A stretch of 64,000 nucleotides of DNA from Aurantiochytrium sp. KH105 (taxonomy: Eukaryota > Sar > Bigyra > Thraustochytrida > Thraustochytriidae). The position numbers and the translations under genes are program-made. Shown piece by piece: positions 52,372-62,610 of this stretch. Position 1 is the first letter of the stretch. The number at the start of each line of letters is the position of its first letter. The stretch lies in contig BGKB01000125.1 of NCBI GenBank assembly GCA_003116975.1, forward strand, positions 124,001 through 188,000, read 5' to 3'. The notes beneath the pieces are model-generated. The model was not told where the DNA came from, did no database searches, and saw nothing but the letters and a program-made list of their open reading frames with translations.

Positions 52372-54485
52372 GGCAACTGGCTGGCTGGCTGCAGACGGAC
52401 AGGCGAGCGAGTCGGGTGTGGGGACAGGAGGCGGGTGGTGCGTTCGTTTGGAGGGCGGTTGCTCGCGGGCGGTTGGCGGCCGCGGGGTAGTACGTTTGGC
52501 CGGTCAGTTAGGTGGCGAGGCGGCGGCTCGGCGGCCGAGCTAGCTAGCTTCGTGCGGCGCTGCAGCGGCGAACCTGCGAAGCGAGGCGGCGCGCCGCGGC
52601 GCCATCAGCGAGCATTCCAGTCGGTCGCAGTCCCTCTCGCGCAAAGGAAGGCGAGGCGAGGCAAGGCGAGGCAAGGCGAGGCAAGGCAAGGCGAGGTGAG
52701 GCGCAGCCAGCTAACGGCGCCAGCAGCGAGGAGTCAGTCGGTCGGTCGGTCGCCTCGTTAGAGAGAGGGAGAGCGAGTGTCGACTTGGGGGAGGGAGACT
52801 CGGGTGGACTTGGGCTGAAGCGAAGCGACGTGACGGGGCGAAACGCGTCGCGACGCGACGCGGCGAAGGCCTGGGACGAAAAGAAGCGAGAGACCGCGGC
52901 CAATCAGCTGACGTGAGCCCTTGCCTAGCCAGGCTGAAGCATATTCTTTTCTAAAGACTCATTCATGCATTCAGTGTCATGCCTTCCTGGCCGGCGGCTG
53001 TTGCAGGCCGCCCACATCCGCCCGCAGCCCGAGTCCGTGGTGGGGCGGCGCCAACGGTCCACCACGAGTCAGGCTCGATCGCGGTCCAGGTCAGGCCGCT
53101 TTCGAGTTTGTCTAACTCGCATGCTCTACACGAGCAGAGGCTGTTTGTTTGTTCCTCCTCCCTTGGCTGGTGACTGTTACCGAAGCTCTCTTGTACTTTC
53201 TTGCGCGGCCGGCTGCGGCAGGGCTGGGATCTTAACTTTTCTTACCTCCTCGGTCGCGTGAGGCATGCAGCTACCCTCATCAACCCCTCGCGCCGGGCTC
53301 GGAAAAGTTCATCTCTCCTCTTTCTGTCGTTCGCGAGACAGAAACGAACGAGAGGACAGCTCGGCCTAACAAGCCGAGGGGGGTCGCGCGCAGCAGGAGC
53401 AGCAGCAGCAGCAACAGCAGCAGTAGTGGCAGCAGACACAGCCCCGCGCGCTGAGGCGCGGCCCCGCTCTTGCCTGCCCGCCTGCGGGGTACTGGTGCTG
53501 CGGGAACTGTAGTAAAGCGGTTTCCTGAACCGAGCGTAATAGGACTCACTGTCAAAGAAGGCGGCTGTGAGGAAATCAGAGAAAGAGTGAAAGGGAAAAG
53601 TCCGTAAGGAGATCGGTCTGCGCGGCCGTTACGATCGACAGCCTCACAGTCAGGAGCAGCTCGAGCGCACGGTCCTAGGTCAGCTGGCCAGCCTGCGCGG
53701 GCGCATTGTCGTGGCCGGCTCAACTTTTTCGATAACGTACATCGGCCAGCTCAGCGCGGCCAAAGTCAGCGCCGCTCAGCGCAGGACGGTCTGATCAGCC
53801 GCGAGACCGACAGAGAGAGACCAGCGAAAACTTTTTGCGCCAACCACCAAGCTTGCTTTTTAAAAATTGACCTGGCTGGTCTTGTGGCATCGTTCTAATT
53901 CGCGCAACCAAGGTTATTCATCTTGCGGGGGCTCGAGTCTGGACTCGTATAATTTTGTTTCACATCTCGCCGCGCATTTCACCTCCCTTCGATAACTCGA
54001 GCAGTCGCGCGGAGGGCGTGGAAAGAGTCTCAACCCGCGCCGCCTACGAGCCATCTTCATTTTTCTTTGCAGGTTATAGTATAGTTGCGTGCACGTCCGG
54101 CCTGCTGCTACTGCTGCTGCTGCTGCCCGAGTGAAAATAGGAAGCCCAAATTTCGCTCGAACTCGGCCACCTGCTGCTGCAGCTGAGTCGGCGAAGGGCT
54201 CTCCGAAAATGACTTGACCGGCAACCGCTCGGGCAGCGATGGCGCGCTCGACGGCGAGCAAGCCGACACCAATGGCAAGCGGAGCCTGAACGCGGGCGCA
54301 TGGGGAAAGTCAGGGAACCTGGGAGGGAGACGCGGGACGGCGCTGGTGAAGGTGGGCGCGTCTTGAGATCCGGGATCCCGGGCGACGAACGACACGATTG
54401 GTAGGGGTCTTCTTTCTCTGGCAGATCAGTTCGGCCGCGAGGCTACGGGCCCTCAAATTCTTCTCGTGATGAACTAACTAGCTCT

Positions 54486-54668
54486 TCCGGCCGGGTTGGG
54501 TTGAGTTGGGTTGAGTCGAGTTGAGTCGAGTCGAGTCAGGACAATATGAAATGAGAAAAGTCGGATTGAGACGAGTCGAGTCGAGTCGAGTCGAAGTGAG
54601 ACGAGTCAAGTCGAGTCGAAGTGAGACGAGTCGAGTCGAATCGAGATGAGTCGAGTCGAATCGAGATG
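54486..54668. repeat. Pentanucleotide array (GAGTC)
   Basis: About 180 bp of gagtc/gagac/gaatc units, with longer-period duplications of acgagtcgagtcgaagtgag type. Confidence 0.9.
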
Positions 54669-57600
54669 ACATGAGTACCGGAGAAAGTCCATGTCGAAAC
54701 GAGCCGAGTCGGACCGGGATCGAGTTGAGCTTGCGCATGTCTCTCTCTCTCTCTCTCTCGCCCTGTTTCTCTCGCGTGCATATTTCGTGAAAGTAATTCG
54801 AGTCGAGGTCGAACGGTCCGTGCGCGTCGGCTTCGCAATCAATCAATCAGGATAGGCCAACGCGCTCGTCTCCTGCTCCTTGATCATGGCGCAAGCACAG
54901 AGAATCGAAGCAAACAACCCGAAGATCCGCGAGCAACGCCCGGGCCGCTTCGCTCGCGCAGGGCCTGCGGCTCAAAGCGGGTCAACGCGTCGCAGCGGGA
55001 ATGTGATCCCGCGTTTCTGCTTTCCCCTCCCCGCACGCAAAGCGGACAGGCCGGCCGGTCGCGACGCGGCGGAACGAAGCGAAGCGCTTCGATCCCCGAG
55101 CGAACCCGGCCGTGCCGTCCGTCGCTTTGGCCCTCCGCCAGGGCCTGGAGTCCCAAGTGGCTGGGGAGAGAAAATCTCGCGAGCCGCGCGCGATCCCGGC
55201 CGCGACGGCCCTCGGGGACGCGCGGCGGTCGACTCTTCGGGGCGAGTCTTCTGGCGGCGTCTTTCGCGTCTTTCGCCTGCGTCGCATCGCTCACAGGGTT
55301 GTTTCATTTCGCTTTGATTTGCTTTGCTTGCTAGTTTTTTCGGCGTTGCTTGGGTGTTCCTGCGACAACTCGCAGGCGAATGCGCAATGCCTGCTTGCCT
55401 GTGTGCGTGCGTTTGCATGCGTAAGTGTGCGTGTGTGTGTTCAAGATGCATACCGCGGGCGAAAAGGAAGCAAAACTTGCGAGCCGCTGCCGCCGAGCGA
55501 CCGACCGACCAGGCGACTGCAACGAAGAGCAAGCAAGCCACCAGCGGCCAATGCCAACCCGCCAAAACCACCCGACAGCGCCTGCTACGGCCAGCCGGCA
55601 ACTTCCGCCGCGAATTGTGCACGCATCGCCCGTGCCGATGCAGGAGCCAAGCTCGACAACACCGCTAGTTTTGAGCAAACCGCCAGTCTTGGCGGGAGTG
55701 AGGGAAAAGAGCGGCGTCTCTCACGATCACTTCTCGCACAACTGGCCCCGGGCGGACGCTTCGCACGGCATTTCGTCTCGGTCGCGGCAGCGGCCCGTGT
55801 GTGCGTGCGTGCAGCCATGCGCGGCGCATACACAACAACATGCCGCCGCCCGCGGCCACGCGCAGCGAGATTCCGGAGGACCCGTCGTTGGTCCTCGCTC
55901 CTTTGCCCCGCGGCTCCTTTTTCCGCGGCGAGGCCCCGCACGCACCTTCCGAGGCCCCGCACGCACCGTCCCCTAGGCCCTCCCTCCCTCCCGAGGACCT
56001 CCTCCCTTTTGGCCCGCAGGCTTGCGCACAAGCTTCTGCGATTGTGGTCGTTCATCGCCAGGACGAAGGCGGAGAATGGATGCATGGACGCTTGGCTTGG
56101 ATGCTTGGGATGGATGAACTCGGGTTGATGAACTCGGATGGAGAGAAAGGCAAGTCCCAGGGGGGGTCCAGGTAGGCGACGAACGTGCACCTGTGAACAA
56201 ACTAGTGCAAGCTACCGAGCAAGTTAGGCCTCCTACCTGGGACAGCTCGTTGTGACCAAGGTGATCCGCGGATCGACCGAAAGGCGACTCCTGCGACTCG
56301 CAAGTTCTACGTCTCGCGGAGGAAAAAAGGCCAAGGGAGGGCGATGCGGAAGCGTCGCGACGATAGAGTTGAGACGCAACTGCAACACGCGCTCGCGGGC
56401 CTCACAAAGACTAGTCTTGGTTGCCCGGATCGCGGTTTTGGCCATGAGCCTGCCTGACAGCCGAACCGGTCGCAGGCTCGCGAAATTGAGGACATCAGTC
56501 GACAGTGAGCTCTTCCGAGGGAGAGCGGGCCGCGCGGGATTCCCGGACAAGCTCGTTTGATTGATCGATCGATTCGCATGCGATCCGCAAGCGAGCGAGC
56601 GAGCGTCGGGGGAGGGGGAGGGGGGTCCAAGGCAGTCTTATGCAAGCAAGCAAGCGAGCGAGCCGTGCGTCTTCCGCCGGGCTGGGCCAACCTGGAAAAC
56701 GAGGCGAGAAGAGACACTTGGCAAGGAATTCAGGGCGATGTCCCTTGGCCCCTCCCTCGATTCTTTGTCTCGTGCGCTCTCTTTGGCAGAGGCAAATTGA
56801 GCTCCAGAGACGAAGATATGACCAGAAACAGCCCGGGTCAGCGACGAAAAATATCGGGACAGAAAGCGAAAAGGACAACCCGCAACCCCCGTAAATGTTG
56901 CTGCTCGCGGGAAGTTACCGCCCAATCACGCAAGAGAGTGTACTTTTATCAACTTGCCTCCTTGCTTGCTTGCTGCTTGAGCGGATCGTCTCCAGGTCAC
57001 ATCGGGGCCAGAGCCCATCTCCCCAGCGGACAGACGCCGACAGATAGACCTTGAGCCCTCTTCTTTCCCCAGCCTTCCCACCGAGATGAAACGTCCGGAA
57101 CGGCAGTTGCGCGAGTCAAAAATCGTGTCACTTCGACATTCTGCCGAGGTGCCCTGACCCCAGCAAGCTGATTCCCCAGCGGTAAGTCTGTCCGGAGAGA
57201 GCCCCAGAAACCCTCCCTTCGTTCTCTCGTCCACGTGCTACACAGTGTTAGTGCGCCGCAGCGATGCAGCTGTGAGGAGAGAGTTCAGAGTTGCTGACTG
57301 TCTTCGCAACAACCTTGCATTGTTTTGTTTTTGCAAAAGCGGCAGACCTCAGCCACGAAGACTCCAACATCACCACCTTGAGGTTCGGCAAGAAACGATG
57401 TTTATAAACTTACTTGGTGTCGTTGGCCGGTCAATTGCGTTGTCCTGGTCTCGGACGGACGTGTGGACACCGACAAATTGCGAGTAAGCATCAGCTTTTC
57501 TTTGCAATGAGACGCTCGCGACGACCGGCCTCTTTCTCGAGCCCGAACCGAGAACTTTGCCTCTTCGACATTTCAGCTCATCTGCTCTCTGGGCAATCTA

Positions 57601-59076
57601 TCTCTGTGACATCTCCGCAATGCTCCATCCCTTTGACCCTACACCCCCCTTCGCCATCTCTTGTCGCGAGTTGTACAAACAGCACGATTTTTTCACTGAG
57701 CCGTGGCAACCCCCAAAAGTATTCCTTCCCCTCCGGCTGTCTTCGCGAACCATTTTTGAAAATTGCAAAGACGGACATTGACAAGAACTCGCCTTGTGCC
57801 CGTCAAAGTAATCCATCATCGATGTCTTTTCTTCTGTCGAGCAAATCGCGGGGACCACGAGCACAGAGTCATCAGTTGCGGGATTCGCATTGGCGACTTT
57901 TTCTGAAAGATTGTGGTGTCGACGGGGCCAATCAATCCAACGATCTGACGCATTCTAAAGAGCCCACCCATTGTGCCACCTTGAAATCCTTTTGCGAAGT
58001 CCTGTGATAGTGCAAGCAACGGCTTGAGCTCTTGAGGATATCTACTCTCACGTTAGGCCTCCCATCCAAAAGGAAAGAACATGTTTTGCTCTTGCATCTC
58101 TCGGTTTGCGGCGCAAGGGATTCGCAGCGTAAAGGAAAGGATAAAGAAAATAGATTCCAGAGATTCACGAGGAGGCAACTGGTAGGGCTGCGCAGCGTGA
58201 TCAAAAAAGATGAGTTCTCTTTGCGATGAATCATTTGTCTCGCTGTAGAAAGTCGATAGGTCTATTGTAGAGAAAAAATGCCGACTGGTATACTTGCGGA
58301 TCGTTTAACTGATTGTCGAGATTAAAGAAAGAGGCCTTGTCTAACAGTTTTTGAAGAAAAAGAAGTGCTGAAAAATGTATCATAATGGGACCGATCTTGC
58401 TCTTTGATCGTTTTCCAAGTCAAGAACTTGTTGACGTGTACGCAAGTCCTTCAACTTTTAAGCAACATTTCAAACACGAAGGAAACGGTGCCTCTGCTCA
58501 TGTGAAAAAAAAGGGGGCTTTTTCGTATCATTGTGAAAATCGAAGGAAGTACACAGTTTGAGTGGTGGAGCTCGCTTTCCAAAGACGGATCGTTTGGTAA
58601 CGTCTAGAGATGTACAAAGTAAGAGGCTGCGGACGTTGAAGCAAGGATACTCCAGTTCAATAGACGAAGGTTATGGTCGTGTCTGCATTGCACCGGAGTG
58701 CACCTCATTAGAGGCATGTCGGATGCACACGCTCACATCAAACACTATTTTTACACACCCACTCTCGGCAATGACGCATAATCCTGTAATGTTTATCAGC
58801 ATGTTTAAAGCGATAAAAGTAATACAAGGCACAGTCGTGCACGTGCTGCAAAACAATAAAATGAGCGCGTGCGTACAGCCACGCAAAAACAAGACGGCCG
58901 CAGAAACGCAGCGCAGACACGAAAGCCATCGGGCGGTCGGGGCGGCTAGCTTGCAGCGGCCTTCGGGTCCGTTTCAACGCGTTCGCCACCCCTTGACCTC
59001 GCTCTCCTTAGAAGCGCAGAATCGCGCGCGCGGCATAGACATACGCAAAACACACACGTGCACGAGGTTCATTAGA

Positions 59077-61299
59077 ATGTTGGCCCTGGCGCTCGCCGTC
59101 TATACCGTCGCGACGCTCACGCGCGCGGCCAGCGCTGCCGACTGGACAACGACGGCCCAGACTGGCCTTGTTCTCGTCGTCGCGCCGAGCGATTCGATCG
59201 AAGCAACTCCTGACACTGCATACTGGGACCTGAAGGACGAACAGCTCGTTAACGTGAGCGACTTCTTCGAAGCAAACTCGGGAGGCCTTCAGACCATCGA
59301 TTTCGAGGTTCCCCGCGTCCTTTTGGTGAGCGACGACTTTGAAACGAGTGACTGCGGAAGCTCTACACAGTGTCCTGATCTCGAGACCATAGCACTCACT
59401 GCTGCCGCAGAGTACAATGTTTCCACAACGTACGACCGCCTCGTTGTTCTCGTCCAAGGCGGTTGTTCCTGCCTTTCAGAATCTGTCACTGCAGTTTTGA
59501 GCCCTGTTGTCGAGGTTGGGGCCAGTGATGAGGCCAGCGATCTTGTCAACATTGTTGCGCGCGGCATTGCTCACTCAAACGGCGCGAGCCAAAGTGCGCG
59601 CAACGACCCGGAGTATTTGACACCATTTACAATCATGGGCGGCGAAGCGAGCGTTCCAGAGGGTCACCTTTCGGCGGCGGGCAAGCTCTCGTTTGATTGG
59701 CTAGACCCTGCTGCCAACATCGCAACGTTTGCCAGGGCAGATCACCCAGAGTGCGCTCCAGCAGACGGTGGCTCCTGCTTGTCGTCGGGATCCGTTTGGA
59801 TCGAGTCTCATGATACTGGTGCGGCCTACGCAACCGACAAGTACTACGCAGCGCGTATATTCTCTGGCCTTAGCGGCGCAGCTCTCTGGGTTGAATATCG
59901 TACTGCCTACCGTCAAGACAACGACGCCGACGCTGGTGCCTTTCTCGTGTGGACTCCAGCCGACCTTCCCTTGGGTTCAGGCGGCTCCGCTACCTTGCTT
60001 CCTCGCTACGGGCCAGCGCACGCTCTGCCGTACCGCATGGGTTCGGAAGCAGAACGCACAGACTACTTTGTGCCACTCGGAGGTAGCTTCGTCTACGATC
60101 TCGACGCCACTGCAGTCGAGGTCCGTGTTTCCGAGCAGGAAGATGACGATGGAAGCAGCCCTCTTACGGGTCGTATCAAAATTGAGGTCAATATGCTTGA
60201 TCGCACCTACGAGCGCAGCTATCCTTACCCTACCACAGAACAAGAAGCTGAGAGTGGCGGCCCCGTGACAGTTGCAGGCCTCATGGCCTGCGGATCAGGT
60301 CGATGGCTTTCACTGAGCAACGACTCGATACCGGACGGCTTCTATCTCTATCGTTTGTCCATGAGCGATCCCAAGGACGTCACCTTTGAGCAGCTCGTCT
60401 GCTCGGCTGGATCCTCGTTTACAGACCTCGCAACTCTGTATGTCTACGATGCGTATCCGATTCAGCTCATGCGACAAGCAGCACGTGGCGCAGACATCGA
60501 TCCCGCTGTCGGGGCCTTTAAAACCATCGAAGTCATTTGCGACGGTTCTTCTCACGAAACCGAGGTTGCACTGGATAACATTTACGCCCAAGATACGGAC
60601 AGGTTTCGTCCCATGGCCCTTGACTACTACGTGTTGATGCACCGGCCCTCAGCCCTCGCGAGCTCGCCCTTGTCACGTCTGTGGTTCGAGGTTTCCTGCA
60701 CCGATCGCATCGTTGAATGTCGCGACAATTTCTATGCAAACAGGACTGGAGACTGTGTGCAGTGCCCATTGGGAAGCAAGGCCGTTGCTGATTCCAGGGA
60801 GGAGACCGATTGTTATCAGGCTTTCCCCTCGGTGACGATTACTTGGAACACGCAAGCCGACCTGGATGGAACGTACACGCAAATTACGGCAGCGCATGGC
60901 GCAGCCCCCGTTTTTGTGCGTTCCTCACCTTCCGTTGCCTATCTTCTCAAGGACAGCGAATCAGGCACGTGGGGGATCCTTACCTCTGCAGCTCTTGCAA
61001 GTGACCAAGCCAATCCCGAGATTGTAGAGCTCCCCGTGCTTTCGAGCGAGCATCCTCATCCTCTTGCTGCAGGTTCCCAACTCGAGTCTGGGTCACAGGT
61101 GGTTGTTCTCTCTGGCAGCGGCACCGTTGATGCCGGTGATCCCTATGGCAACTCATTCTCGCAAACCTATCTGGGCTGGTCTTTTCACGACTACACGCCG
61201 ACAGCGCAGGATCTTGGCGAGTCTTCGGTAGCCACAGAAACGCACGCTTCCCTCTTTCTCGTGGCAGTGAGTGCGCTCCTCGCTCTGCGCCAAAACTAA
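59077..61299 (+). CDS. Secreted GPI-anchor-type protein, M6/M11-like metalloprotease without zinc motif
   Basis: 740 aa from ATG 59077 (MLALALAVYTVATLTRAASA, a signal peptide). The frame upstream was excluded. Residues about 60-215 read like the catalytic part of M6/M11 zincins: FTIMGGEASVPEGHLSAAGK followed by LSFDWLDPAANIATF matches the S/MG...H-SA--K--LGWLDP region after the zinc helix. However, the place of HExxHxxGxxH reads LVNIVARGIAHSNG, keeping only the last His (H166). The C-terminal half has a Cys-rich module (CRDNFYANRTGDCVQCPLGS) like TNFR/EGF-type repeats. The protein ends in a short hydrophobic stretch (SLFLVAVSALLALRQN), as expected for GPI attachment. Probably a non-catalytic surface protein. 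Confidence 0.72.
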   Translation: MLALALAVYTVATLTRAASAADWTTTAQTGLVLVVAPSDSIEATPDTAYWDLKDEQLVNVSDFFEANSGGLQTIDFEVPRVLLVSDDFETSDCGSSTQCPDLETIALTAAAEYNVSTTYDRLVVLVQGGCSCLSESVTAVLSPVVEVGASDEASDLVNIVARGIAHSNGASQSARNDPEYLTPFTIMGGEASVPEGHLSAAGKLSFDWLDPAANIATFARADHPECAPADGGSCLSSGSVWIESHDTGAAYATDKYYAARIFSGLSGAALWVEYRTAYRQDNDADAGAFLVWTPADLPLGSGGSATLLPRYGPAHALPYRMGSEAERTDYFVPLGGSFVYDLDATAVEVRVSEQEDDDGSSPLTGRIKIEVNMLDRTYERSYPYPTTEQEAESGGPVTVAGLMACGSGRWLSLSNDSIPDGFYLYRLSMSDPKDVTFEQLVCSAGSSFTDLATLYVYDAYPIQLMRQAARGADIDPAVGAFKTIEVICDGSSHETEVALDNIYAQDTDRFRPMALDYYVLMHRPSALASSPLSRLWFEVSCTDRIVECRDNFYANRTGDCVQCPLGSKAVADSREETDCYQAFPSVTITWNTQADLDGTYTQITAAHGAAPVFVRSSPSVAYLLKDSESGTWGILTSAALASDQANPEIVELPVLSSEHPHPLAAGSQLESGSQVVVLSGSGTVDAGDPYGNSFSQTYLGWSFHDYTPTAQDLGESSVATETHASLFLVAVSALLALRQN

Positions 61300-62610
61300 G
61301 TTCTCATGGCAGTACAGTGAGCCATACCAACCCATGCGCGTTTTGCGGGCGAAAAGATTCGAGGTGCAAGCTGGAGCTTACTTACTATCATGTTGACGAG
61401 ATTCTTCAATTCATTCATTGGTGGGAATCTAACTTGACGGGATTCACATGTGAAAAATATCTCCTTTGTTTCTTTCTTTGTTTGTTATATACTCATGCTC
61501 ATCATCCTCCTCGTCGGGATAATCGGCCATCTTCAAGTCTGAACTATAAAAAATGGGCTGCACACTGGCTTTGACAGTGAATCTGCACTCTCTTTCTTGG
61601 CTTCCTGCTCACCGACGAACTGATGATGTCCTGCTCGCCTCGCGACGCGCGCCTTCGCATGAACCTAAACACCTCGTCGTGCATCCACGACGACGACAAC
61701 TTGGAAACGAACAAGGCCCCAACTGCCAGCGCAGACCACCTTGCACGCGCGCGTGTATACGCGTGTGCGCGCGTGCAGTTCAGCTTCCTACTCGCTCGCC
61801 AAGGCGGTATGGGCCTCCTACTCCTCTGTCGACGGTGAGTCACGCGCGGTTCGCGACCGACTCCGCGCCGCGACTAGCCCCCGATTCTGCAAAGATGAAG
61901 AAGACTTTACCGCGCGGCCGCGAACGGACCCGGACCGCGCAGAGCGAATCGACGTCGATGCGGTCGACACGACGAATATGCGTGACATCATCCGTCACTC
62001 CGAGTCGCGTCGCTCCCCTTGCTCGCGGCAGCCGCCTCGGCCGGCCCTCGTGTCTCTCGCATCGCAAGCTCTGCGGTGCAGCTGCAAACAACTTGTTCCG
62101 TGCTCATCATGCCGCTGCATCCGACATGTGACGCGCGCGATTGGCTCGGTTGGGCTGGGCTGCTCCTTATCCATCATCCGCTCGTGCACTGCACTTCGCA
62201 GCGCGTGCCGCACGCCGCGGCGAGGGCGCGCGCAGGTGTGCGAGCCGCTGGGTGTGTGTATGTGTATATACGTACTATACTATACGCTGGCCAGTAAGAG
62301 CCAGTAGGGAAAAAGCGTATGTCTGTCTCCTTTTCCGGTGTCAGTCAGTGGCAGGCGGTCACGGTGTAGTGGAGGCGTATAGTATACTATACAGAGTGAA
62401 AGAAAGTAGAGTGGAAGGAACAGAGTTTCTTTCTGCACTGCGACTGCGGTCTTTCTGACTCTCTCTGTGCGTGTGCACGGGGGAGAGGAGGCGCTGCACG
62501 CGCTGTGTGGGCAAAGCCGCAACGGAGCGCCGAGGTGCAGACGGAGCGCGTGGAGCGGGGGGACTCCGGCGAGGAGAGCGGAGGAGGAAGAGAGAAGGGA
62601 GCGCGAGACG
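61300..62610. other. Intergenic, 1.3 kb
   Basis: Upstream of the HAD-kinase fusion gene. It contains cgcgcgtgtatacgcgtgtg and two copies of tatactata (near 62275 and 62385). Frames are short and unrecognised. Confidence 0.5.

Larger units (their letters stand above)
47023..59076. other. 12-kb gene desert packed with simple repeats
   Basis: No convincing gene. Tracts seen: (TTTG)n 47024-47086; (gtgc)n about 47420-47475; (ctcc)n about 48490-48515 and 49598-49620; (cctgg)n about 49279-49306; (gcga)n about 49830-49850; (acag)n about 50022-50040; (atgg)n about 50345-50375; (gttc)n about 50500-50545; (ggct)n about 51016-51050; (actg)n about 51655-51678; (caac)n about 51990-52017; (tagc)n about 52150-52178; (ggcga)n about 52200-52225 and 52650-52697; 8-bp units 52309-52371; (gagtc)n 54486-54668; (ct)n about 54741-54760. 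A 95-aa frame on the minus strand (54395-54108, ending QLQQQVAEFERNLGFLFSLG) and a coding-looking patch at 57590-58020 are the only weak candidates. Confidence 0.6.

Noticed and set aside
47917-56200. Many 100-260 aa frames in the desert
   Set aside because: All are Arg/Ala/Pro/Ser or repeat translations, overlapping in several frames with no consistent coding signal.
58558-59076. Upstream extension of the secreted protein frame
   Set aside because: The signal peptide begins at the ATG at 59077; the upstream part has non-coding composition.
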